Source: Rhodeus uyekii
Taxonomy: Eukaryota > Chordata > Actinopteri > Cypriniformes > Acheilognathidae
Assembly (NCBI GenBank): GCA_037043235.1
Contig: JAWRVZ010000053.1
Span: 372,001-436,000 of the forward strand
DNA: 64,000 bases
Direction: 5' to 3'
Within the stretch, counting starts at the first letter, position 1. Every line of letters begins with the position of its first letter. A program made the position numbers and the translations under genes. The notes beneath the pieces are model-generated. The model saw nothing but the letters and a program-made list of their open reading frames with translations. It did not search any database and was not told the DNA's origin. Below are positions 49,131 through 59,168 of this stretch, piece after piece.

Positions 49131-49740
49131 TGGATTTGATGTGTGACACAATTTTCTTCAGCGTAACCCTTTTGAACATGAGCTTTGCTACTGTTGTGCA
49201 GTAGAACAGTATAGTACTGCGTGTACAACCTGGGCTCCTGACTGGAAGGAGGAACCTGTAGCCTCCCTTGCCCAGCAGGGTTTTTACTTCTTACGCCATC
49301 TCCAGAACCTACTACTGTGTGCAGGACCCCACTGACCTGAGGTAAGCGAGACCTGAACTAAATAGTGTAACTCTTTTTTTTTTTTTTTTGTGTGACTGTG
49401 CAGGACCCAACGATAAACTTTTGAAAGATTTTTCCATTCTGTTAGGAAGTCTACTAGGGGAAACAGTCTCTCGAGACTGGCATCTGGTGTAATTTGAACA
49501 GTCAGCACAGCACCCTGAAGTGGTGAACTGACAGGGAACAACTGGCTTAATTATTCTGGGGGGCTCGAGCACCACCATGCCGCTACGTTTCCAGAGAGGT
49601 CGTTGGAGTATCTGCTCACTGGGAACTGCTGCGCCCTGAAACACACAAGGTGGCAGGATTGGTAGAAAGGTCCCCTGAGGGCACCGTATAGAAAGGTGGG
49701 AACAGGTTCCCCCAGGAGGGTTCTCTTAGTAGGAGTAAAT

Positions 49741-50216
49741 TAGCTCAGGAATGTCAAACACAATGTAGTGAGTTTTAACCGATTGAGTTTCACACCATTG
49801 TCTGATTTCAAAAGTTTCAGTCAGCTTGTGGGACTACTGTAACGCTTTATCATCTGTCATCCACCATCAGAGACACTAAAAACACTAAAAACAGTAAAGA
49901 GAGAGTTCTGCTGCTTCTATTCCCTCCTCATGGTTGACATTCAATGATTACCTGTCAACACTGCATGCTGGACTGGCTAGCTCATCCTGCTGATTCTTTC
50001 ATTCTATTAACACCCCATGCCCTCCTTCCATCTCTCTTCTCTCCAACCCACTGTCATATATTGACTTCCAATGCTACGCTTTACCTCCCTCCACCAACTC
50101 CGACCTCTGTCTTTTTTTCCCAGGGCTTTTAAGTGCTCACCATTGTATCCAAAATGGCTTTCCCAAACTTCAAGTATGTGGCATGTTTCAGTCTGAGTAA
50201 AAAAAAAAAATTACAA

Positions 50217-50254
<38 letters not shown>

Positions 50255-52839
50255 GATTGCACCTCAAAGAAAAACATGATCAATTCATTCAAGTGATTTC
50301 AGTCACACTCCAGTGGTAAAGAGATAGCATATAGTGATCGGTCTGGGAACATTGCTTCTCATAAAACTCTCAACGGAGAGTGGCAGGTTCAAATTTCTGT
50401 TGACTCCATCTTGGATTATTAATGTCTTGAAGATTTTATTTTCAACAAGCTCTCCAATGGAAGGTTTCATTTTTTATATGGGATAAGAATGTTCTGCTAG
50501 CTTGGACATTTTTAATGGGAAGATCTTGGCTGTGCATTTCATTTTGAAGTATTGTGCTGGTACCATCATGCCTCATTTACTCTATTCCATTACTTAATAC
50601 AAACACATGTGATGCATTATATGCAACAGAAGATCTAGATGAGTGACTGATATATCAGGATGAAAATGGATGTTATAGAATGATGAGCTCCTGTATTGGA
50701 GCAGGTGGTATAGTAGGCATAGTTCAGAGCTAGCAAAAAATAAGCCATTGTTGGCTTTTATGGGTCATTCTCTAGGGAGACACTATGGACAAAACTGTCA
50801 GAAAGAAAAGAGGAAAAAAACAGATATCTTTAATATCTCAAATATTTCTCATAGACAAAAAAAATGAGTCTACTGCTTCTCCCACTTGTTTCCTGAGACA
50901 AAAACTTCAACACTCTCAAAAAGTTTTAGAAGAGATTTCATCATCACACACTGAGCTTAGCTTTTTCTCCTTAGCTAGAGGTGTTAGCTAGGAGACCATT
51001 ATGAGAGTGTTAGAATTTTCTGACTGAGAAGCAGGAGACTCCAGCAAAAGTCTCCATTTGATGTTAATGTAACCTCATTTATGTCTAGCAGAAACATTTG
51101 AGATCTGAAAGCATTTCCCCCTCCCTCTAGCTTCAATCTCATTCATTCACACCATTTCAATCGAACACAATGCATGCATTGTCATTTTTGAAGTCATTTA
51201 AAGTAGACAGTGTTTTGTTGCACAATGCTTTAATAGAGGAAATCATGACCTATATTTATATGTATGCAAAACGGGTTGTGTAAGACAATTTTCAATGCTA
51301 AACAAAGAAAGAAAGAAAGAAAAAGGTTATGCAACAACCATGAAGCATTGGGATTGCTTACATTTGATACAACGGTATATTTTTGTCTTAAACTAAACAC
51401 TTGCACTTATCTAATGTGTTTGGAAAATGTGCTGAATGTATATATACAATGTATATACAATACAATGTACAATATATATACAATTATATACAATGCAAAT
51501 AATTTAAATAGTAACCCTTAATATCATGAAATGTATAATGGTATTGAAATGATAGTTTAGGATTATGTATATATATATATTTTCTTACATTTAACATGCT
51601 TCAAAAATTCAAATTCAAAACATACGAACACAAAGCTTATACCTAAATGAGATGGATAAGAGAATCACCATTTAGTATCCTAAGCATTGAGCTCTGTCAG
51701 AGCCATAGCCTTGTGGGCACCACATCGATATTGAGACACAACTGCACCTCACACAGCACGAGTTTCAAGTCCAGGCTAAAGGTACTTTCCTGCACCTGTA
51801 ACCTTCTTGCTCTTTCTTTGTTTCCTGTCTCTTCTCCAACTATCTCGTCCATTAATGATCAAAAACCCAATGTCACAGAAAATTATGATAATCAAAAGAG
51901 CAACCTCTGGCAATAAAATATTTATTTATATAGAGTAGAGTCTTGAAAGAGATTGAATGTCTTGAAAGCAAGACAATGAGATCTCCCGCGTTCACAACTA
52001 AGTCTCTTGAGCTTAGGCAAAGAAACCACTGAGCAATATTTGTTTTCCCTCTGGGTGTACAAGCAGTGAAGAGGAGAGTTGGGGATTCTAGGTCCTTCGC
52101 AATAGGAGCTTAGCATCAGGTTTGAGTGGATGATGATGCGGATGAATGGTTTGAAGCAATTGTCAAAAAGTTGTGAACTTTACAGAAATGAGACAGGTAA
52201 GTCAAGCATTTAAACTGTTGCTGACAGTGCTGCAGTTGCTGGTGGATACAGTGCTTAATTTATTATTATTTTTTTTCGTTATTATAAGGTCATCAATTCT
52301 TTTTTTCAAATGGACTTCAAACCGATTAATTCATATTTTCATTGTGGGTATATACATACTGTACATGCCAGAGCAAAAATTTGAGGTCAGTATTTTCTTC
52401 CCTACAGGCTGGAATTCATTACACATGTAGGCACTAGGCATCATACACTTGCCAATTTGGTAAATAGCTATAGAGGAAAAATATGGCACCATAAAGTAAA
52501 CAACTGTGGGTCATTCACACCCCGACTTTTAAGTCATTACGAACAGAAAAAATCTCATGCAGAAACACTTGCCTTGTTGCTAGGAGACACATGACAAATC
52601 AAAACAATATGTGTTCTAAAATCGTTCAAAATATCAAACATGTTTGATATTATCTGATTTGATGGATTAAAATGTTGAAGCTAAAATAAAAATCGGAGTA
52701 TGTGACCATCATAAACTACACAATATTCTGTGAAATCTGTCTTTCAGTCCAGACTGAATATCGGGGCAAGAAATTGTGTTGTGTATTATAACTGTTTTTC
52801 TCTTTCAATATATTATTTCACAATTTAACTGTTTGTACT
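49741..52839. other. low-repeat region, no gene recognised
   Basis: ORFs are 60-89 codons and unrecognised. A GA microsatellite is listed separately. (AAAG)n at 51303-51323 and AT-rich TATATACAAT repeats at 51438-51495 are minor. A CT-rich tract spans about 50030-50120. Confidence 0.4.
50217..50254. repeat. (GA)n microsatellite with one interruption
   Basis: GA dinucleotides broken once by AAA. Confidence 0.95.
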
Positions 52840-52925
52840 GATCAGGCAAATGCATCCTTGGTGAGCACAAGATACTTTCAAAAGTGTATTAGTGTGTACT
52901 GTAAATGTAGTTCTACAACACACTA
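52840..52925 (-). repeat. family X fragment
   Basis: TGATCAGGCAAATGCATCCT followed by TGGTGAGCACAAGATACTTT is the distal block of family X, comparable to 31090-31120. The rest is missing. Confidence 0.5.
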
Positions 52926-54742
52926 TTCAAAAGATTGTATTAAATGCAAATGACAGACACAGACCTTCAATACAACAAACAAATAACTCACAGACTCACA
53001 TTCAGTCCTGTTAATCTATTCTAGTAAATCTCTCAGATAATTCAGATCTCCTGTGCCTCTGTGCAAAAATCAATTAAACGGCTAGCGGTCATGGGAGAAG
53101 GCCATTACACTTTGTCAGGAGTTTGCTGTGAAGTCAGCAAAGGAGAAGAGAGGAAGAGAGAAGAGTAGTGGAGAGGTCAGGGTTGTGAACTCAATCAACT
53201 TACTCGTTATTGTGAGACCCTCAAACCCAGGGGGCCACTGTCATCCTGTTGCCACTGACTGGCCCTGCTGCAGGTGCTTAGACATGGATGGTTAAACAAC
53301 TGTAGGTACGGGGCAGGTCACGTTGCACATTGATGGCCTAGGGGACGAGGAATGAATTCACATGAGGACAGTCTTACAGTCCTGCACCTCATCTCAAACA
53401 GGAAACAAATTTCTGAGGCATTCGGAAACAATGATGTCTACATCTAGGTTTCTTGACCACACACATAATGGTAACTCTACTCTAATCACACCCAGCATGA
53501 CAAAACTGTCCCTCGATTGTCTTTCTTGCAAAACAATTAAAGGCCTCCAAGTCAAGTTATATTAGTGATGTCTTTTGATAGGAGTTCCGGAAATTTCAGA
53601 GTATTAATACATTTGAGAACAAATAAGATTTAATTTTACAAAATGATTTGGAGCTTCTTGATGAAACAGAAACAATAGAACATAATGGATCACATAGATC
53701 CTAACATAACTGGTGAACAGTTAAATACTAGTGTAGTTGCAACGGTTGAGAACAATCATGAGCGAAATACCAAGCAGGGATCAGGACAGGCAGATAGGAT
53801 CGGCAACAGGAAAATCAGACACAGGTAAAACACTCTGTAATGTTCACAGCAGCAAAACACGACTTCGCAGTGTGAGTATGTGAGAGTCTTTCAAAGTCCG
53901 GGATGATGAATGTCAGCTGGTGCGATAATCAGTCTAATGTATGGGCTTGTGGGAAATGTAGTGTGTGTGTCAGTATAAGTGTGATAGGTCCCTCCGGTGG
54001 CCAGAGGGGGAAGCGCGGAGCTCATCATCATAACAGTAGTCAACAGCTATTAAGCAAATTGTGAAGAAACATATGAAATAATAATACAGTCCGGCAATTA
54101 CATTTAATTTATTTAATTTTTTTGCCAGAGAGGAAAAAAAAAATTCAAGAAGACATTTATTATCCTTCCTGAACAGGTATTTGTACCTCAATATCAATTA
54201 TGACACAAATAAATGCACATAATAATAATAATAATAACAAAAATCCTCTAAAATTCCCTCACACCTATGGATTTGTGGCTTATTAAGGGAGTTTAACGTG
54301 TGCTGCTCTCCTGGTAATCCGTGAAAGCCTCATGCTAAAGTTGCCTGAAATGTAAATCTGACACAAGCTGTGCGAAAATTGATGGATACAATTAGCTTGT
54401 CTACTAGCATATGCTGTGCTCTGAGAATTCAAATTGGTGTGATTAATTGTGAAGCAAATGTGTGCAGACAGGCAAGCTTTAAAGAGACAAAGCGGCAGTA
54501 AAGAGTTTCAACATGGACAAACTTGAAGCTTTACCGCATGAAATCAATTTCACCCAAATATGATAAGGAAATTAATTTTGAGACAGTTTAATCAAATAGT
54601 CTGCCATTTCAATTAATTTGATGAAAACCCTTTGTGAACTGGCTACCAGTAACAATTACATGCAAGGGTATATACAAGTAGCCCCTGGACTGCAATTATG
54701 TTAAACAGAGTGGCGAGGATGGAAAACTTAATCATTTACTCT
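52926..54742. other. non-coding DNA, possibly containing a conserved element
   Basis: A CAG/GA-rich stretch spans 53100-53260, and (AAT)n lies near 54218-54236. From about 54270 the sequence becomes complex, with balanced composition, many TAAT/ATTA cores (for example TTGGTGTGATTAATTGTGAA and AAGGAAATTAATTTTGAG) and no repeat features. Such sequence is typical of vertebrate conserved non-coding elements, but I cannot test conservation. Confidence 0.3.
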
Positions 54743-55569
54743 AACTACTCGATTCAGAGTCAAAGATGACATTTCAGTGTCAGAGTCTGTCTAAAATTGA
54801 CCTATGCTCTGGATTCAATTGGAAATACAAAATGTGATTAACTTTATTGCAATTCCTTCAATTACGGAGGTCATTTTCAAAGGTATTTCTATTTTGGAGA
54901 GTTGTCAACAGTTTTTATATTAAACTTCAAGTGAATCAGACTGGCAAAAAATAAATAATAAATAAATATAATTGTATTGTAGCAAAGGTTAGGATTTAGT
55001 TATGGTCATATTAAACTGCCTCAAATCGCCACTAAAAAGAAGGTATAACAATAAGTCAATATCTCTGGCAACAGAAAGTCCTTTTATAGCAAGGATTCAA
55101 GGATTATTACTTGTTCCTGTCTCTCTCCTTCAATGTTTTTTCACCTATGACTAAACCTCTTTCTTTTAGTGAGAGATTGTTCAGTTTTGGTCTTGGAATA
55201 CAGTAGCACAATAGCTTTAATGATTTCAGACAGCATGTTCTCAGCACCGCAGAACGCAGCTGGATTTCAACATTGAACTGATAGAGGCACAATAAACTAC
55301 TCGATTCAGAGTCAAAGATGACATTTCAGTGTCAGAGTCTGTCTAAAATTGACCTATGCTCTGGATTCAATTGGAAATACAAAATGTGATTAACTTTATT
55401 GCAATTCCTTCAATTACGGAGGTCATTTTCAAAGGTATTTCTATTTTGGAGAGTTGTCAACAGTTTTTATATTAAACTTCAAGTGAATCAGACTGGCAAA
55501 AAATAAATAATAAATAAATATAATTGTATTGTAGCAAAGGTTAGGATTTAGTTATGGTCATATTAAACT
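54743..55569. repeat. 552-bp tandem duplication with 275-bp identical second copy
   Basis: 54743-55017 and 55295-55569 are identical over all 275 bp at a constant offset of 552, starting AACTACTCGATTCAGAGTCA and ending TATGGTCATATTAAACT. The 277 bp between them occur once. The second copy ends in CTTGCAATGAAATACTGAAA, followed by a partial repeat of the same words. Identity implies a recent event or gene conversion. The repeated part looks like non-repetitive, possibly regulatory, DNA. Confidence 0.93.
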
Positions 55570-55873
55570 TGCAATGAAATACTGAAATACTTACAATGAA
55601 ATACTGATTTAAAAATAAGTTGTGGTCAGTGGGCAGAGATCTATAGGTCGATCTCTATCTCCAACAGTTAAAGAAGCATTGCTGAATCTGTGTGCTTATC
55701 TTAGAATCCTGTTAGGGCTATAGCAGACCTGCTAATCCCAATAAATGCATTCCCTCATTTGAATGGACAGAAAAACAGCATGGTGTAAGCCATTGATTAT
55801 ACATTGTTCGTTTTCCACGCTGTCTGAATACAGCTGTGCAATATCCAAGAGGACTTAAAAATCACAAATTAGA
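55570..55873. other. spacer between two duplications
   Basis: It starts with a short filler-like repeat of CAATGAAATACTG (about 55571-55606). No other feature was seen. 55873/55874 is where similarity to the 2,569-bp unit begins. Confidence 0.5.
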
Positions 55874-56599
55874 TCTTTCTTAACCGATGTCTTTCTCCTA
55901 GACTGTAGTAAGATTAAATGGAGGGTAAATGGAGACTTTTGTTCAAATCTCTTGTTTCTCAAAGTTTCCTTCACTCAAAAAACAAAATTCTGTTACTCAT
56001 CCCCATTTGTTCATGAATTGGGCCGATCTGGTTCTTGAGTTCAACTTCAATTTCAATGTTTCTCACACAAACCAAGATAGGTAAAGGCATAGTTCACCCC
56101 AAAAATACCATTCCATTTCAAAAACGTCGCCATAACAAGGTTGGCAAGATAACCGAGCTCGAGGTAAGTGGGTTCCACTGTATTTATTTCAGCTTCATTT
56201 CAATTAACAAATTAGTTTTAATTTAATAATAACAACAACACTGATTCAGTCATTAATAATCTCAAATTGTACGACTTTCGTCTGTGGAACACGAAGATTG
56301 AAATTTCTGTCTGAATAGTACATGTGCAACATTTAGGGCTAAGGCAACAGTTGTCTCATTTTTATTACTCACAATAATAATAAAAGTTCTATGAGAAATA
56401 TCCAAGACAAAGTTGATACTTAAATCATAATTGAACTCCATTAAGTGCCCTGAAGTATGAAAGAGAAACTACAGGGAATTAAAATATCCGCCCGGGATGA
56501 CAATACTACTCTTCCAACCCATTTGACATTCTCCTTAGTCTATTAACGCTTCTAAGAAGGATTCTTAGTGTAATGACAAAAAGTAGTCAAGTCAAGTAG
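55874..56599 (+). repeat. array unit 1, with 1,859-bp internal deletion
   Basis: 55874-56113 matches 56600-56823, and 56111-56599 matches the last part of the unit (58680-59168). So this is one 2,569-bp unit lacking its middle, which would hold most of the family T transposon. The junction shares TTC with both parents. Relative to other units it has 16 extra bases between two CTCAAA words (CTCAAAGTTTCCTTCACTCA) and at least one substitution. It contains a family Y piece (GGCATAGTTCACCCCAAAAA). Confidence 0.85.
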
Positions 56600-57452
56600 T
56601 CTTTCTTAACCGATGTCTTTCTCCTAGACTGTAGTAAGATTAAATGGAGGGTAAATGGAGACATTTGTTCAAATCTCTTGTTTCTCAAAAAACAAAATTC
56701 TGTTACTCATCCCCATTTGTTCATGAATTGGGCCGATCTGGTTCTTGAGTTCAACTTCAATTTCAATGTTTCTCACACAAACCAAGATAGGTAAAGGCAT
56801 AGTTCACCCCAAAAATACCATTCTGTCCAGCATTTTAATATAATATACTATTATTGCATTTATTACTAGGCTTAATTATAATTAATTAGTAGTCTTCTTC
56901 CGGTAGTCTGTGCTCCCAGTATTTCAAGGTACTTGGCCATATACTGATTACATTACGCCACCCCCACTGACATTTTGCTTTTTTATGGATATAAAAAGTT
57001 CAGTTGGACAGCAGATGCTAAAATTATAAACAGAAAGTCTCGACTCTGATCCATACAGCATGAGCTGCAGAGCTGCGACACAGTGCAGCAGCAGCAGAAG
57101 TCCGATTTTACTCAAATCACGTGACGAGAATTAGGAGGGATGACTGACAAGACTTGGTGAGCGTCATTGACAAATATCTTGTAAAATGGGCAGTCAGTAT
57201 CATCACTCCCTAGCCACAGCATAGCCTATTTATGCTCACGGATGCCAAAGCGGAAGTAAAAGCGAGCTTGTATATTTCAATACCCCGCATATTGATAGCA
57301 CCTCACAGAGGGCCACAAATTATAGGCCTATATGTAGCATACATGTGATTGCAAACTTAAAAGCATAAGTGAAAAATGAGCATGCATTCATGTTGTCATT
57401 TGTATTAGTTTATTTACATAGGCTACTTTAGTATATTTCACTGATTGATTTA

Positions 57453-58749
57453 CATGGGAACCCGGTTATCTCTACGGCTTCGGGGGTTGCAAAAAAGCAT
57501 CGAGATAACCAAAAGCCAATATTGGGATTTGTTTGATTAAGCAATCGGCATGCTATAAAAATGTGCATATGCATGTATATGTAAAAACAAAATAATAAAA
57601 AAAAAAATATGTACAAAATGTACATACATGTATATGTTTGCTAACAACAAAAGGCATATGTGCACCAACTAACAGCAGAGATTGTAACAGCTACTTTATG
57701 TTGGGAATATACCTTTAAAATGGTGTATGCTGTTGTGTGCGCCCTGTTCTGGTGTGAGCGCGCGCGTGGAGGAGAGTGTTATTGAGTGAGAAGAGAGATG
57801 GCCGCTCTACCGCTGACTGTTATATAGCATAATCTACTGTTTCTATTTTCCTTCTTTTATTTGTGATGTTTGTGAGAGTGTTTTCTTTTTCCTGCTTTGT
57901 ACTTATGTTCTTTACATGTTTGAGAAGAGTGTGCTGGTAGGAAACCCATCTATAAAGCTTGTGTGACCAGTTTAACCGCGTTTTCTTTCATTTCCATTTA
58001 ACATCCGGGCAGTCGTCAACCACTCTGACAGCCTTTACAAGATTTACCAGTATGCCATAAAAACACCTTCGATTCTCGATACAAACCTTTAATTATATTC
58101 TCCAACACTGCAAACAATTTCGCTCACAGCGTAAACATCAGTCATGACCACACATAAACACATTCGCTCATAACACAGTCATTTCGCTCTGACACAGTTC
58201 TGAAAAGTATTGCACACGCGGTTACTATGGTTTCTTTAAAAAGTCTAAAATGCTTTGTTCCTTTTTGCCTTTAACGGTATGCTTGTAAAATGCTTCTATC
58301 AGTAACAACGTCTTTGTCGAAGTCAATGTAATCTGGGAATTCCTGGACAGTGATGGCGAACTCCTGTGCCTCCTCTTTCAAGATAGCATCTGTAAAGCTT
58401 GATTTGTGAGCGAGTTCTTCTGCGGCTGCAAGGCACTGCGCTGCAAGAGTGAGTGAACCGTCTTTGGAGTGAGCGACCATATGGACTGTCATGCACGTGC
58501 AACGTGAACTCAGCGCATACGCACTGAACTCGGTACTATCATTAGTCACGGGGATCGAGATAACTGATGTTAAATGGCAACTTTGTCCCTCTTTTGTGCT
58601 CAAGATACTAGGGTTTGGTGACATAAAATAATCAACATAACCGATAAGAAAATGCTTAGACAATGAGGGAGTTTGGAGGTTCCATTTCAAAAACGTCGCC
58701 ATAACAAGGTTGGCAAGATAACCGAGCTCGAGGTAAGTGGGTTCCACTG
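57453..58749 (-). mobile_element. family T transposon in array unit 2 (1,297 bp)
   Basis: The left end CATGGGAACCCGGTTATCTC and the reverse complement of the right end CAGTGGAACCCACTTACCTC form imperfect inverted repeats. Both are flanked by TA (57451-57452, 58750-58751), as in Tc1/mariner-pogo elements. Its left 200 bp closely resemble the copy at 17.7-17.9 kb on the other strand. A 158-codon open frame (58271-58747, minus) starts at a GTG inside the inverted repeat, so its start is not genuine. Its C-terminal third (LTLAAQCLAAAEELAHKS, then FPDYIDFDKDVVTD) weakly recalls the acidic tail of pogo/Tigger transposases. No DDE catalytic triad or DNA-binding domain is visible. It is best seen as a non-autonomous, internally deleted derivative. 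Confidence 0.72.
58271..58747 (-). pseudogene. 158-codon open frame inside family T, possible transposase tail
   Basis: It is open for 158 codons and repeated unchanged at 60840-61316 and 63409-63885 because the unit is duplicated. The first about 20 residues are simply the inverted repeat translated (start GTG, then EPTYLELGYLANLVMATF). There is no upstream promoter or splice evidence. The C-terminal acidic stretch EEAQEFAITVQEFPDYIDF could descend from a transposase; this is a weak impression. Preservation across copies reflects recency, not selection. Confidence 0.35.
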
Positions 58750-59168
58750 TATTTATTTCAGCTTCATTTCAATTAACAAATTAGTTTTAATTTAATAATA
58801 ACAACAACACTGATTCAGTCATTAATAATCTCAAATTGTACGACTTTCGTCTGTGGAACACGAAGATTGAAATTTCTGTCTGAATAGTACATGTGCAACA
58901 TTTAGGGCTAAGGCAACAGTTGTCTCATTTTTATTACTCACAATAATAATAAAAGTTCTATGAGAAATATCCAAGACAAAGTTGATACTTAAATCATAAT
59001 TGAACTCCATTAAGTGCCCTGAAGTATGAAAGAGAAACTACAGGGAATTAAAATATCCGCCCGGGATGACAATACTACTCTTCCAACCCATTTGACATTC
59101 TCCTTAGTCTATTAACGCTTCTAAGAAGGATTCTTAGTGTAATGACAAAAAGTAGTCAAGTCAAGTAG

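Larger units (their letters stand above)
47407..49740 (-). pseudogene. DIRS1-type retroelement relic split by a LINE
   Basis: Minus strand. Terminal sequence at 47407-47540 (GGGAACGAGAACCTGCGTCA). Tyrosine recombinase C-terminus at 47616-47903 with FTASKQTFSTWVGEA, then RAHSTRAMAASKALLLG and DICDAAGW, retaining the HxxR motif. RNase H-like region at about 48080-48290, heavily broken. RT core at about 48440-48545 with FAIIDLRDAYFHV and LRKFLRFAFGG. After an interruption by a LINE fragment (about 48540-49130), the preceding RT part resumes at about 49130-49560 with IVSHIKSKD, EVKTLLGKGG and, in broken frames, the upstream RT entry region. Frameshifts, stops and a T17 run (about 49374-49390) show it is dead. 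The 5' gag region was not recognised. Confidence 0.78.
56600..59168 (+). repeat. array unit 2 (full, 2,569 bp)
   Basis: First complete copy. Order: family Y-like segment (56600-56823); a 630-bp segment of unknown origin with GCAGCAGCAGCAG and CAAATCACGTGACGAG (56824-57452); the family T transposon (57453-58749); then about 420 bp of flanking sequence. Compared with the next two copies, I saw one difference, T at 58138 where they have A. No host exon was recognised. Confidence 0.95.

Noticed and set aside
57428..57625. 65-codon minus-strand ORF repeated three times in the array
   Set aside because: It runs across the left inverted repeat of family T and an A-rich tract; repetition only reflects the tandem unit.
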